A stretch of 64,000 bases of DNA from positions 1,364,001 to 1,428,000 of the forward strand of contig JAPWJW010000001.1 of assembly GCA_028283825.1 (NCBI GenBank). The letters are read 5' to 3'. Shown piece after piece: positions 1-9,996 of this stretch. Below the pieces are notes generated by a model that saw only the letters and a program-made list of their open reading frames with translations, was not told where the DNA came from and searched no databases. Source of the DNA: Azospirillaceae bacterium. Lineage in GTDB: Bacteria > Pseudomonadota > Alphaproteobacteria > Azospirillales > Azospirillaceae. Every line of letters begins with the position of its first letter. Positions within the stretch are counted from its first letter, which is position 1. Position numbers and translations under genes: made by a program.

Positions 1-588
1 CACGGCATCCTGCTGATCTTCGATGAGGTCATCACCGGGTTCGGCCGCCTGGGCGCGCCCTTCGCCACCGACTTCTTCGGCGTGGTGCCGGACATCATCA
101 CGGCGGCCAAGGGCCTGACCAACGCCACCGTCCCTATGGGCGCGGTGTTCTTCAAGAACGACATCTACGACGCCTTCATGGGCGGGCCGGAGAACGCGAT
201 CGAGCTGTTCCACGGCTACACCTATTCCGGCCATCCGCTGGCCACCGCCGCCGGCCTGGCCACCTTGCAGGTCTACCGTGACGAGGGTCTGCTGACCCGC
301 GGTGCGGAACTGGCGTCGTACTGGGAGGACGCGGTGCACAGCCTGCGCGGCCTGCCGCACGTCATCGACCTGCGCAATCTGGGCCTGATCGCCGGCATCG
401 AGCTGGAACCCATCGCGGGCAAGCCGACGGCGCGGGCGTTCGACGCCTTCCTGCGCGCCTTCGAGAAGGGACTGCTGATCCGCACCACCGGCGACATCAT
501 CGCGCTGTCGCCGCCGCTGATCATCGAGAAAAGCCACATTGACCAGATCTTCGGAACCCTGGCCGACGTGCTGCGCGAACTGCCGTGA
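1..588 (+). CDS. Beta-alanine--pyruvate transaminase (class III aminotransferase), 5' end missing
   Basis: C-terminal part of a PLP-dependent class III omega-amino acid transaminase. The reading frame is open from base 1, so the N-terminal half lies outside the window. The PLP-interacting aspartate motif FDEVITGFGR and the Schiff-base lysine motif AAKGLTNATVPMG are both present and typical of beta-alanine:pyruvate aminotransferases. This enzyme converts beta-alanine to malonate semialdehyde, the last step of reductive uracil breakdown, and it sits directly before the genes for the earlier steps. It is followed by two hairpins before preT, so it may be a separate transcription unit. A general omega-transaminase with another amine donor is possible, but context favours beta-alanine. 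Confidence 0.88.
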   Translation, partial: HGILLIFDEVITGFGRLGAPFATDFFGVVPDIITAAKGLTNATVPMGAVFFKNDIYDAFMGGPENAIELFHGYTYSGHPLATAAGLATLQVYRDEGLLTRGAELASYWEDAVHSLRGLPHVIDLRNLGLIAGIELEPIAGKPTARAFDAFLRAFEKGLLIRTTGDIIALSPPLIIEKSHIDQIFGTLADVLRELP

Positions 589-592
589 CGAC

Positions 593-618
593 CCACCACC
601 CACGGGCATGGGTGGTGG
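593..618. terminator. Hairpin after the transaminase gene
   Basis: A perfect 10-bp inverted repeat (CCACCACCCA / TGGGTGGTGG, 6-nt loop CGGGCA) starts a few bases after the transaminase stop codon. No T-run follows on the plus strand; an A-rich stretch does. It may act as a terminator or mRNA-stabilising hairpin. Confidence 0.45.
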
Positions 619-672
619 CAAGATTGCAAAAATAAAATCAACAGCCTAAGTACGCCTACCGCTAGGAACAGG

Positions 673-702
673 ACCGCCGGGGTGCACGACCACCCCGGCG
701 GT
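673..702. promoter_or_regulatory. Strong hairpin in the leader of preT
   Basis: A perfect 12-bp inverted repeat (ACCGCCGGGGTG / CACCCCGGCGGT) with a 6-nt loop ends about 20 bases before the preT start codon, just upstream of the GGGAG ribosome-binding site. It could be an mRNA leader structure, an attenuator or a palindromic operator. Sequence alone does not decide. Confidence 0.45.
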
Positions 703-722
703 GGCAAAGACGGGAGCAGTAG

Positions 723-2027
723 ATGAGTGCCGTTCATGGCGCGGTCCTTGGCCTGGACCGGGACCTGGTTGCGCCGTTCACCGCCTTGCAGGCGATGGCC
801 GAGAGCAGCCGTTGCCTTTATTGTTACGAGGCCGCCTGCGTGACGGCCTGTCCCACGTCCATCGACATTCCGGGCTTCATCCGCAAGATCGGCACCGGCA
901 ATGTGAAGGGGGCGGCGCGCACCATCCTGGATGCCAACATCATGGGCGGCACCTGCGCCCGCGCCTGCCCGACGGAGGTGCTGTGCGAACAGGCCTGCGT
1001 GCGCAACAAGGCGGAGGCCGAGCCGGTGCTGATCGGCCGGCTGCAGCGCTACGCCACCGACGTGCTGTTCAAGGCGGGCGTCCAGCCCTTCGCCCGCCAA
1101 GCGCCCACCGGCAAGCGGGTGGGCGTCGTCGGCGCCGGCCCGGCGGGCCTGGCCTGCGCCCATCGCCTGGCCATGCTGGGCCATGAGGTCACGGTGCTGG
1201 AGGCCCGCGCCAAGGCCGGCGGCCTGAACGAATACGGCCTGGCCGCCTACAAGATGGTGGACGATTTCGCCCAGCGCGAGATCGACTTCATCCTGTCCGT
1301 CGGTGGCATCACGGTGAAGACCGGCGTGGCGCTCGGCCGCGACGTGACCCTGGCGGAACTGCGCCAGGACTATGACGCCGTGTTCCTGGGGGTGGGCCTG
1401 GCTGGCACCAACACTCTGGCGGTTGCCGGTGAGGAGTTTGCCGGCGTGGCCGATGCGGTGGATGTGATTGCGGCCCTGCGCCAGAAAGAGGCGCCATCGG
1501 TGCCCTTGGCCGGCCGGCGCGTGGTGGTCATCGGTGGCGGTAACACCGCCATCGACGCTGCCATCCAATCGCTGTGCGCCGGGGCGTCCGAGGTCACCCT
1601 GGCCTACCGTCGCGGCACGGCCGAGATGGGCGCCACCGGGCATGAGCAGGACCTGGCCCGCACCCAGGGCGTGGTGTTGCGCACCTGGCTGGCCCCGCGC
1701 GAAATCCTGGGCGAGGGCGGTGCCGTCACCGGCATCGCCCTGGAGCGCATGGCGCTGACGGCTGGCCGGCTCACCGGCACCGGCGAGACGATGACCATCC
1801 CCTGCGACGTGGTGCTGAAGGCCGTGGGCCAGAAGCTGGCGCCCGGCGGCCTGGACGGGCTGACCCTGGTGGGCGGGCGCATCCAGGTGGATGAGAGCCT
1901 GGCCACGGGCCTGCCCGGCGTTTATGCCGGCGGCGACTGCATCAAGAGCGGCGAGGATCTGACCGTGCAGTCCGTGGCGGACGGCAAGGCCGCGGCCTTC
2001 GCCATCGACGCCTACCTCAAGTCCTGA
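723..2027 (+). CDS. preT: NAD-dependent dihydropyrimidine dehydrogenase, PreT-type subunit
   Basis: Electron-transfer subunit of the bacterial dihydropyrimidine dehydrogenase that reduces uracil and thymine to the dihydro forms. Residues 31-43 and 78-92 carry two cysteine groups (C31, C34, C39, C43 and C78, C82, C88, C92) for iron-sulfur clusters, as in the glutamate-synthase small-subunit family. Two dinucleotide folds follow: VGAGPAGLACAH near residue 135 (FAD) and IGGGNTAIDAA near residue 270 (NAD(P)H). Length 434 aa fits PreT. A GGGAG ribosome-binding site lies 6 bases before the ATG. The gene is 17 bases upstream of preA. A glutamate-synthase-like oxidoreductase of another function is less likely given preA next door. 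Confidence 0.92.
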   Translation: MSAVHGAVLGLDRDLVAPFTALQAMAESSRCLYCYEAACVTACPTSIDIPGFIRKIGTGNVKGAARTILDANIMGGTCARACPTEVLCEQACVRNKAEAEPVLIGRLQRYATDVLFKAGVQPFARQAPTGKRVGVVGAGPAGLACAHRLAMLGHEVTVLEARAKAGGLNEYGLAAYKMVDDFAQREIDFILSVGGITVKTGVALGRDVTLAELRQDYDAVFLGVGLAGTNTLAVAGEEFAGVADAVDVIAALRQKEAPSVPLAGRRVVVIGGGNTAIDAAIQSLCAGASEVTLAYRRGTAEMGATGHEQDLARTQGVVLRTWLAPREILGEGGAVTGIALERMALTAGRLTGTGETMTIPCDVVLKAVGQKLAPGGLDGLTLVGGRIQVDESLATGLPGVYAGGDCIKSGEDLTVQSVADGKAAAFAIDAYLKS

Positions 2028-2044
2028 ACGGGGAGGGACGACCC

Positions 2045-3331
2045 ATGGCCGATCTCAGCACCACCATCGCCGGCATCAAATCCCCCAACCCGTTCTGGCT
2101 GGCCTCCGCCCCGCCGACGGACAAGGAATACAACGTCGTCCGGGCCTTCAAGGCCGGCTGGGGCGGCGTGGTGTGGAAGACCCTGGGCGAGGATCCGCCC
2201 GTGGTCAACGTCTCCAGCCGCTATGGCGCCCTGCTGGATGCCAACCGCACCATGATCGGCTTCAACAATATCGAGCTGATCACCGACCGCCCGCTGGAGG
2301 TCAACCTGCGGGAGATCGCTGCCGTGAAGAAGGCGTGGCCCGACCGGGCCGTCGTCGTCTCCCTCATGGCGGTGATGACCGAGGAGGCGTGGGCCGGCCT
2401 GGCCCGGCGCATCGCGCCCACCGGTGCCGACGGCATCGAGCTGAACTTCGGCTGTCCCCACGGCATGTGCGAACGCGGCATGGGCTCCGCCATCGGCCAG
2501 GTGCCGGAAATGGTGGAGCAGGTGACCCGCTGGGTGAAGAACGCCACCCGCCTGCCGGTGATCGTGAAGCTGACGCCCAACATCACCAACGTGCTGTGGT
2601 CGGCGGAGGCCGCCAAGCGCGGTGGGGCTGACGCCGTGTCGCTGATCAACACCATCAATTCCATCGCGTCGGTGGATCTGGACGCCATGGCGCCCACGCC
2701 CACCGTGGGCGGCAAGGGCACGCACGGCGGCTATTGCGGCCCGGCGGTGAAGCCCATCGCCCTGAACATGGTGGCGGAGATCGCGCGCAACGCCGACACC
2801 CACGGCCTGCCCATCTCCGGCATCGGCGGCATCGGCAATTGGCGGGACGCGGCGGAGTTCATCGCGCTGGGCTGCGGCAGCGTTCAGGTGTGCACCGCCG
2901 CCATGGTCTACGGCTTCCGCGTCGTGGAGGACATGATCGACGGCCTCTCCTCCTGGATGGATGAGAAGGGCTACCGCACCGTGGAGGATTTCCGGGGGCG
3001 CGCCGTGGGCAACGTCGTCAACTGGAACGACCTGAACATGAACTTCGTCACCAAGGCGAAGATCGACAAGGAACTCTGCATCGATTGCGGCCGCTGCCAC
3101 ATCGCGTGCGAGGACACCTCCCACCAGGCCATCCGCATCTTGGCGGGCGTAGGCAAGCGCCTGTTCGAGGTGGTGGATGAGGAATGCGTGGGCTGCAACC
3201 TGTGCGCCCATGTCTGCCCGGTGCCGGACTGCATCACCATGCATGAGCAGGCCAACAACCTGCCCTATATGACCTGGCCGGAACACCCGCAAAACCCCGC
3301 CCGTATCCTGCCGCCCAAAGCCGCCGAATAA
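2045..3331 (+). CDS. preA: NAD-dependent dihydropyrimidine dehydrogenase, PreA-type catalytic subunit
   Basis: Catalytic subunit of dihydropyrimidine dehydrogenase. The first ~330 residues form a dihydroorotate-dehydrogenase-like FMN barrel (NFGCPHGMCERGMG with the catalytic cysteine, then GGIGNWRDAAEF near the phosphate site). The C-terminal part is a two-cluster ferredoxin domain with CIDCGRCHIAC and CVGCNLCAHVC. Length 428 aa matches PreA. It works with PreT, which passes electrons from NAD(P)H through the clusters to FMN. A strong GGGAGGG ribosome-binding site precedes the ATG. It is followed after 15 bases by the amidase gene, so preT-preA-amidase look like one operon. Confidence 0.94.
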   Translation: MADLSTTIAGIKSPNPFWLASAPPTDKEYNVVRAFKAGWGGVVWKTLGEDPPVVNVSSRYGALLDANRTMIGFNNIELITDRPLEVNLREIAAVKKAWPDRAVVVSLMAVMTEEAWAGLARRIAPTGADGIELNFGCPHGMCERGMGSAIGQVPEMVEQVTRWVKNATRLPVIVKLTPNITNVLWSAEAAKRGGADAVSLINTINSIASVDLDAMAPTPTVGGKGTHGGYCGPAVKPIALNMVAEIARNADTHGLPISGIGGIGNWRDAAEFIALGCGSVQVCTAAMVYGFRVVEDMIDGLSSWMDEKGYRTVEDFRGRAVGNVVNWNDLNMNFVTKAKIDKELCIDCGRCHIACEDTSHQAIRILAGVGKRLFEVVDEECVGCNLCAHVCPVPDCITMHEQANNLPYMTWPEHPQNPARILPPKAAE

Positions 3332-3346
3332 GCCGGAGCGTTCGAC

Positions 3347-4603
3347 ATGAGCACGGAAACGAAGTTCGGAACCAACGTCGCCATCAACGGCAGCCGCCTG
3401 TGGGACAGCCTGATGGAAATGGCGCAGATCGGCGCCACGCCCAAGGGCGGCGTCTGCCGCCTGGCCCTGACCGACCTGGACAAGCAAAGCCGCGACCTGT
3501 TCGTGAAGTGGTGTGAGGATGCCGGCTGCACCGTCACGGTGGACGCCATCGGCAATATCTTCGCCCGCCGTCCCGGCCGCGACAACGCCCTGCCGCCCAT
3601 CCTGATGGGCAGCCACCTGGACAGCCAGCCCACCGGCGGCAAGTTCGACGGCGTCTATGGCGTGCTGGCGGGGGTGGAGGTGCTGCGCACCCTGAACGAT
3701 TTGAACTACCAGACCGAGGCGCCGATCGAGGTGGTGGCCTGGACCAATGAGGAAGGGTCCCGCTTCGCCCCGGCCATGGTGGCGTCGGGCGTGTTCGCCG
3801 GCGTGTTCGACCTGGAATACGGCCTGTCGCGCAAGGATCTGGACGGCAAGACCATGGGGGAGGAGTTGGCCCGCATCGGCTACGCCGGCCCCACGCCCAT
3901 CCGCGGCCGGGATCTCGGCGCCTATTTCGAGGCGCACATCGAACAGGGCCCCATCCTGGAGGCGGAGGACAAGACCATCGGCGTGGTCACCGACTGTCAG
4001 GGCCAGCGCTGGTATGAGATCACCTTCACGGGCCAGGAGGCGCACGCCGGCCCCACGCCCATGACCCGCCGGCGTGATGCCCTGGTGGGGGCGGCCCGCA
4101 TTGTCGAGGCGGTGAACCGCATCGGTCTGGAGCACGCGCCGTACGCCTGCGCCACCGTGGGCCTGATGCAGATCCATCCCAATTCGCGCAACGTCATCCC
4201 CGGCCGCGTCTTCTTCACCGTGGACTTCCGCCATCCGGACGACGCCGTGCTGGCGGAAATGGACGGGAAGCTGCGCGCCGCCGTGGCGCGAGTCGCCGAA
4301 GAAATCGGCCTCGAAACGGAATTCGAGCAAATCTGGTACTACGCCCCCATCAAGTTCGACGCCGGCTGTGTCGAGGCGGTGCGTGGTGCGGTGGCCGAAT
4401 TGGGTTATACCAACCGCGATATGGTGTCGGGTGCCGGGCATGACGCCTGCTATCTGGCTGGTGTGACCCCGACATCGATGATCTTCATTCCTTGTGTCGA
4501 CGGCATCAGCCATAACGAGATTGAGCACGCGCATCCCGACTGGTGTGAGGCCGGGTGCAATGTGCTGCTGCGGGCCGTGGTGGCGAAGGCCGACGCCGCC
4601 TGA
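3347..4603 (+). CDS. Zn-dependent N-carbamoyl amidase (beta-ureidopropionase / hydantoinase-carbamoylase family)
   Basis: M20-type metallo-amidase of 418 aa. Metal-ligand motifs are visible: GSHLDSQPTGGKFDG near residue 90 (His and Asp), TNEEGSRFAP near 135 (Glu), HIEQGP near 200 (His) and a late SHNEIEHAHPDW near 390 (His). The middle region with AHAGPTPMTRRRDAL is the dimerisation domain of the family. Given dihydropyrimidine dehydrogenase upstream and dihydropyrimidinase downstream, the likely reaction is N-carbamoyl-beta-alanine to beta-alanine, CO2 and ammonia, the PydC step. An allantoate amidohydrolase or N-carbamoyl-L-amino-acid hydrolase role cannot be excluded from sequence. A GGAG ribosome-binding site precedes the ATG. 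Confidence 0.9.
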   Translation: MSTETKFGTNVAINGSRLWDSLMEMAQIGATPKGGVCRLALTDLDKQSRDLFVKWCEDAGCTVTVDAIGNIFARRPGRDNALPPILMGSHLDSQPTGGKFDGVYGVLAGVEVLRTLNDLNYQTEAPIEVVAWTNEEGSRFAPAMVASGVFAGVFDLEYGLSRKDLDGKTMGEELARIGYAGPTPIRGRDLGAYFEAHIEQGPILEAEDKTIGVVTDCQGQRWYEITFTGQEAHAGPTPMTRRRDALVGAARIVEAVNRIGLEHAPYACATVGLMQIHPNSRNVIPGRVFFTVDFRHPDDAVLAEMDGKLRAAVARVAEEIGLETEFEQIWYYAPIKFDAGCVEAVRGAVAELGYTNRDMVSGAGHDACYLAGVTPTSMIFIPCVDGISHNEIEHAHPDWCEAGCNVLLRAVVAKADAA

Positions 4604-4645
4604 CCCGCGTTCCGATCAACGACGGTACCGGGCTGGAAAATACAT

Positions 4646-5341
4646 ATGGCGCAAGGTGCAGGGGGCGTTCCCCGCAAGGTGAAGGCGGCAAGTTCGGCCA
4701 AGGTTGAGGCGACGACCCCACCCGAGGGGGGCATCCGGCGGGAGAATTTGCGGCGCATCCTGACGGCGGCGGAGCAGATCTTCGCCGAGCAGGGCTACGG
4801 CGGCGCCACCACGGCCGCCATCGCGTTGCGCGCCGGCCTGCCCAAGGCCAACGTGCATTATTATTTCAGCACCAAGCGCGACCTCTACCGTGCCGTGCTG
4901 GCCGACATTCTGAAGCAGTGGCTGGATCCGCTGGCCCATGTGACGCCGGACAGCGATCCGGCCCAGGCGCTGGCGGGCTACATTCGCGCCAAGATGCGGG
5001 CGACCCGCGACCGGCCGGTGGTCTCCAAGGTCTTCGCCGGCGAGATCATCCATGGTGCGGAGGAGATCTGGGGCTTCCTGACCGCCGACCTGAAAAGCCT
5101 GGTGGATGAGAAGGCGGCCGTGCTGGACGGGTGGATCGCGGAGGGCCGCATGGCTCCGGTGGACACCAAGCATTTCTTCTTTTTCATCTGGGCGGTGACG
5201 CAGCATTACGCCGACTTCGACGCCCAGGTGCGCGCCGTGCTGGGGCGCAAGAAACTGACCCGCCGCGACTTCGACGCCATCACGATCGAGGTCGTGCGCT
5301 TTATCCTGCGGGGGGCGGGGCTCTCTTTACCGAACCCCTGA
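4646..5341 (+). CDS. TetR-family regulator, RutR-like
   Basis: One-component repressor of 231 aa. After a basic, poorly conserved ~30-residue N-terminal extension, residues ~35-85 form the TetR helix-turn-helix (ILTAAEQIFAEQGYGG, then GLPKANVHYYFSTKRDLY). The C-terminal domain (IIHGAEEIWGFL, HFFFFIWAVTQHYADF) resembles the RutR/YcdC ligand domain. RutR in E. coli senses uracil, so control of this pyrimidine locus is the natural inference. The gene lies inside the cluster, between the amidase and dihydropyrimidinase, with short gaps of 42 and 34 bases, so it may be co-transcribed and autoregulated. The ribosome-binding site is weak. Confidence 0.88.
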   Translation: MAQGAGGVPRKVKAASSAKVEATTPPEGGIRRENLRRILTAAEQIFAEQGYGGATTAAIALRAGLPKANVHYYFSTKRDLYRAVLADILKQWLDPLAHVTPDSDPAQALAGYIRAKMRATRDRPVVSKVFAGEIIHGAEEIWGFLTADLKSLVDEKAAVLDGWIAEGRMAPVDTKHFFFFIWAVTQHYADFDAQVRAVLGRKKLTRRDFDAITIEVVRFILRGAGLSLPNP

Positions 5342-5360
5342 CCGACAGCCGACGCCTTAA

Positions 5361-6836
<1,476 letters not shown>

Positions 6837-6953
6837 TACCGGTATCCGCACCGCGGACGGGCATCCGTGGTGGGGCGAGACAAAACGAAAAAGAAAACGC
6901 AGGGTGGAATCCAGCCTAGGGGGCGAAGAAACGAATAAACGGGGATAACGGGC

Positions 6954-8432
6954 ATGGTCACGGCAACGGACGTGAGCGCCGCCGGCATCGATACGGCGTC
7001 GGACATCTGGAATGAGGATCTGGCGCCGGTGGATTCCAGCCACCGTACCTGGCGCTGGGTGCATTTCGCCGCCCTGTGGGTGGGCATGGTGATGGGCATC
7101 CCGGCCTACATGTTGGCGTCGGGTTTGATCGAACAGGGCATGTCGGCCTACCAGGCGGTGGGGGCCGTGCTGCTGGGCAATCTGATCGTGCTGGTGCCCA
7201 TGCTGCTGGTCGGCCATTCGGGCGCCAAGTACGGCGTGCCCTTCGCCGTCATCATCCGGGCATCGTTCGGGGTGCAGGGCAACAAGCTGCCGGCGCTGTT
7301 GCGCGCGCTGATCGCCTGCGGCTGGTTCGGAATCCAGTGCTGGGTGGGCGGCAACGCCATCTACGCCGTGGGCAACATCCTGACGCGCGGCGCGCTTGAG
7401 GGGCCGGTGCTGGGCTGGGTCGGCATCAATGCCGGGCACCTGGCCTGCTTCTTCATTTTCTGGTCGCTGCACCTCTATTTCATCGCCAAGGGTCCGGAAT
7501 CGGTCCGCTGGGTGGAAACGGTGACGGCGCCGCTGAAGATCCTGATCGTGCTGGGCCTGCTGTGGTGGGCGTACGACAAGGCCGGCGGTTTCGGCAGCCT
7601 GCTGTCCGCCCCATCGCAGTTCGTCGCCGGCGCGCCCAAGGAAGGGCGGTTCTGGGTGGTGTTCCTGCCCAGCCTGACGGCCATGGCCGGTTACTGGTCC
7701 ACCCTGGCCATCAACATCCCGGATTTCACCCGTTTCGCCCGCAGCCAGAAGGACCAGTATGTCGGCCAGGCCATCGGCCTGCCGCTGCCCATGGCGGGGT
7801 TGGCCTATATTGGCGTGGCGGTCACCTCGGCCACGGTCATCGTCTACGGCAAGGCCATCTGGGACCCGGTGGACCTGGCCGGCCGGATGGAGGGCATCGC
7901 CGTCGCCATTGGTCTCGCCATCATCGTCATCGACACGCTGTGCGTGAACCTGGCGGCCAATGTCGTGGGGCCGGCCTATGACTTCGCCGCCATCTTCCCC
8001 CGCCATGTGAATTTCGCCCGGGGCGGCTACATCACCGCCGCCATCGGCGTCATCATGATGCCGTGGAAGCTGATCGAATCCACCCAAGGCTACATCTTCA
8101 CCTGGCTGCTGGGCTACGGCGCCCTGCTGGGGCCGCTGCTGGGTATCATGCTGGCCGATTACTGGCTGGTGCGCCGGGCGCGGCTGTCGCTGGAAGGGTT
8201 GTTCGATATGGACGGGCCCTACGCCTACAAGGGCGGCTGGAACATGGCGGCGCTGGCCGCCCTGGCCCTGTCCGTCCTGCCCAACGTGCCCGGCTTCCTG
8301 CACGCGGCCTTCCCCAGCCTGTTCGGCGGCGTGCCAATGGTCTTCCAGGAAATCTATAACTATGCCTGGTTCATCGGCATGTTCATCAGCACGGTGGTCT
8401 ACACCCTGCTGATGCGCCGCACGGCCGCATGA
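6954..8432 (+). CDS. NCS1-family nucleobase:cation symporter
   Basis: Polytopic inner-membrane transporter, 492 aa with about 12 hydrophobic segments. The N-terminal SSHRTWRWVHFAALWVGM, the motif RASFGVQGNKLPALLRALIA, and the central ATMAGYWSTLAINIPDFTRF-like region (LTAMAGYWSTLAINIPDF) are characteristic of NCS1 permeases for uracil, allantoin, hydantoin or cytosine. It ends the catabolic cluster, so import of uracil, thymine or a dihydropyrimidine is likely. The 117-base gap before it may hold its own promoter. Substrate cannot be assigned from sequence alone. Confidence 0.92.
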   Translation: MVTATDVSAAGIDTASDIWNEDLAPVDSSHRTWRWVHFAALWVGMVMGIPAYMLASGLIEQGMSAYQAVGAVLLGNLIVLVPMLLVGHSGAKYGVPFAVIIRASFGVQGNKLPALLRALIACGWFGIQCWVGGNAIYAVGNILTRGALEGPVLGWVGINAGHLACFFIFWSLHLYFIAKGPESVRWVETVTAPLKILIVLGLLWWAYDKAGGFGSLLSAPSQFVAGAPKEGRFWVVFLPSLTAMAGYWSTLAINIPDFTRFARSQKDQYVGQAIGLPLPMAGLAYIGVAVTSATVIVYGKAIWDPVDLAGRMEGIAVAIGLAIIVIDTLCVNLAANVVGPAYDFAAIFPRHVNFARGGYITAAIGVIMMPWKLIESTQGYIFTWLLGYGALLGPLLGIMLADYWLVRRARLSLEGLFDMDGPYAYKGGWNMAALAALALSVLPNVPGFLHAAFPSLFGGVPMVFQEIYNYAWFIGMFISTVVYTLLMRRTAA

Positions 8433-8449
8433 GGCTGTGACCAACCCAA

Positions 8450-8484
8450 GGCTTGGCCCAGGAAACGGATGCCTGGGTCAAGCC
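8450..8484. terminator. Hairpin at the end of the pyrimidine cluster
   Basis: Inverted repeat GGCTTGGCCCAGG / CCTGGGTCAAGCC, 12 of 13 positions paired plus a G-T pair, with a 9-nt loop. It begins 18 bases after the transporter stop codon and lacks a T-run. It probably marks the end of the catabolic transcript and also argues against a translation start for the next gene at 8469, which would lie in the loop. Confidence 0.5.
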
Positions 8485-8528
8485 CACCGCGCATACTGCC
8501 CGGCGACGATCAGAACAGCGCAGGGTGG

Positions 8529-8882
8529 ATGATGGCCGTGGACCCGTTGAAGCCGCAGACTGACGTGGCGAATTTCCTGAACCTGGACATCCGCGTGGGA
8601 CGGGTGGTCGAGGTGCAGCCGTTTCCCAAGGCCCGCAACCCGTCCTACAAGGTGGCGGTGGATCTGGGCGACCTGGGCGTCAAATGGTCCAGCGCCCAGA
8701 TCACCCACTACGCGCCCGATGACTTGGTGGGCGCCCAGGTGGTGTGCGTCTGCAATTTCCCCGCCCGCAACATCGCCGGCTTCCAGTCCGAAGTCCTGAT
8801 CCTGGGCGCCCGCAATGCCGAGGGCAACGTCATCGTGCTGACGCCGTGGTCGGCGGTGCCGCCGGGGGAGACGGTTTATTGA
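8529..8882 (+). CDS. csaA: CsaA-like tRNA-binding-domain protein
   Basis: Small protein (117 aa from the ATG at 8529, with a second ATG directly after) made of one EMAP/tRNA-binding OB-fold. The signature runs from FLNLDIRVGRVVEVQPF through YKVAVDLGDLGVKWSSAQIT to VVCVCNFPARNIAGFQSEVL, matching the CsaA family, described as an export-related chaperone in Bacillus. I chose 8529 rather than the upstream in-frame ATG at 8469 because the usual family length is about 110 aa and 8469 lies in a hairpin. It stands alone between the pyrimidine cluster and a low-GC gene. Confidence 0.88.
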   Translation: MMAVDPLKPQTDVANFLNLDIRVGRVVEVQPFPKARNPSYKVAVDLGDLGVKWSSAQITHYAPDDLVGAQVVCVCNFPARNIAGFQSEVLILGARNAEGNVIVLTPWSAVPPGETVY

Positions 8883-8988
8883 AGCCGTTGCGCCCGATCT
8901 TATGCTCAAAAGGCGCTGGGTGCCGCGGCGGAAAGATGATAATCGACGCTCTCAAATCGAGGGTGGCCGATAGTAGGCGTTGGAATTT

Positions 8989-9666
8989 ATGGACAATTTA
9001 CATCCGTCGCAAAAACCGAATCGGTTCTGGGGGAAGTTGACCGTCGAATGTCCCAGCGCGATTTCCGCGGGTGATTTCCGTGGCGAGAACGTCGTTGGTG
9101 CTTTCAGCTATTTCAATGAAGGGACGATCGTGTGGAATACGACCGTCGGCCGATTTTGTTCAATCGCGCATCGGGTGGTCATCGGCGCCCCGGAGCATCC
9201 GGTCGATTGGCTGAGTTCGCATCTGTTTGTGTTCGGTGACGCGGGCGGCCCCTTTGGCCATGGCGCCCAGCAGTTGAAGGATATCCTGGGCGCCGAGTCC
9301 TTTGAAAAGGACAAGCTGCGGACGACCATTGGAAACGACGTTTGGATCGGCCTTGGCGCCTTTATCCGGAAAGGACTGACGATCGGCAACGGCGCGATCG
9401 TCGCGGCGAACGCAACGGTCGTCCGGGACGTCGAGCCGTATTCCATCGTTGGCGGAAATCCGGCACGCGTCATCAGGAAGCGATTTGCCGACGATATTTG
9501 TGAGCGAATAGAAAAAATAGGCTGGTGGGACTATTTCCTGCACAAGGACAAGCTGAAGGGCATTCGCTATTCCGATCCGTCCGCCGCGCTGGATGTCATT
9601 GAGCGCGCGATAGAGGATGCCAGGATTGAGCGGTTGTCCCCCGAGGTATTGGAATTCAAGAAATAG
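8989..9666 (+). CDS. CatB-type xenobiotic/virginiamycin-like O-acetyltransferase
   Basis: Left-handed beta-helix acyltransferase of the CatB/LbH-XAT family, about 225 aa. The N-terminal part has hexapeptide turns (SAGDFRGENVVGAFSYFNE, TVGRFCSIAHRVVIGAPEH, where the His is the expected catalytic base). The second half has the conserved ending TIGNDVWIGLGAFIRKG, VAANATVVRDVEPYSIVGG and NPARVIRKRF. Start may be ATG 8989 or the in-frame TTG at 8980. Neither has a good ribosome-binding site. Base composition is clearly lower in GC than its neighbours: I count 29 GC of 60 at 9061-9120 and 26 of 60 at 9481-9540. This suggests transfer. The acceptor (drug, sugar or polysaccharide) is unknown. Confidence 0.85.
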   Translation: MDNLHPSQKPNRFWGKLTVECPSAISAGDFRGENVVGAFSYFNEGTIVWNTTVGRFCSIAHRVVIGAPEHPVDWLSSHLFVFGDAGGPFGHGAQQLKDILGAESFEKDKLRTTIGNDVWIGLGAFIRKGLTIGNGAIVAANATVVRDVEPYSIVGGNPARVIRKRFADDICERIEKIGWWDYFLHKDKLKGIRYSDPSAALDVIERAIEDARIERLSPEVLEFKK

Positions 9667-9673
9667 ACAGGGG

Positions 9674-9719
9674 CTGATTTGAACTGGTCACCGTCATCGA
9701 CCGCGACCAGTTCAATCAG
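9674..9719. terminator. Long inverted repeat after the acetyltransferase gene
   Basis: Arms CTGATTTGAACTGGTC (9674-9689) and GACCAGTTCAATCAG (9705-9719) pair over 15 bp with one bulged base and a 15-nt loop. It begins 8 bases after the acetyltransferase stop. There is no T-run. It lies between convergent genes and may be a two-way terminator; alternatively it is the relic of a mobile-element end. Confidence 0.45.
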
Positions 9720-9771
9720 ACAGGACGGATGGTCGGCTCCGTCAAGGGGGACCGAGCCCACGGAGGTAGGC

Positions 9772-9996
9772 CTAGACCTTGCCCAGGATCACGGCGATGG
9801 CCAGGATGATGTCGCCGACGATCATCAGGAACATGGAGAAGCCCCAGCCCAGGGCGAAGTGGGCCAGGAACATCAGGAGAAGCAAGACGACGGCGATGAT
9901 GTTCGCCTTCACGAAGCGGGTGAACTGGTTCCAGCCCTCGGCATGTTCCTTGACGACGGCGTCGCTTACCGCGACGGCACCCTGCGCACCGGCCAT
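9772..9996 (-). CDS. aa3-type cytochrome c oxidase subunit IV, small membrane protein
   Basis: Small protein of 74 aa from the ATG at 9996, which has a GGGAGGG ribosome-binding site. An N-terminal soluble stretch (VKEHAEGWNQFTRFVKANI) is followed by one or two hydrophobic helices (IIAVVLLLLMFLAHFALGW and FSMFLMIVGDIILAIAVIL). This pattern is the alphaproteobacterial aa3-oxidase subunit IV family (COX4_pro_2). It is not next to the main oxidase genes here, which is common for this subunit. An upstream in-frame start at 10065 would add 23 unrelated residues and is not used. Confidence 0.78.
   Translation of the reverse strand: MAGAQGAVAVSDAVVKEHAEGWNQFTRFVKANIIAVVLLLLMFLAHFALGWGFSMFLMIVGDIILAIAVILGKV

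Noticed and set aside
2012..4534. Minus-strand ORF of 840 codons opposite preA and the amidase
   Set aside because: Antisense to two well-supported genes; low-complexity composition and no motifs.
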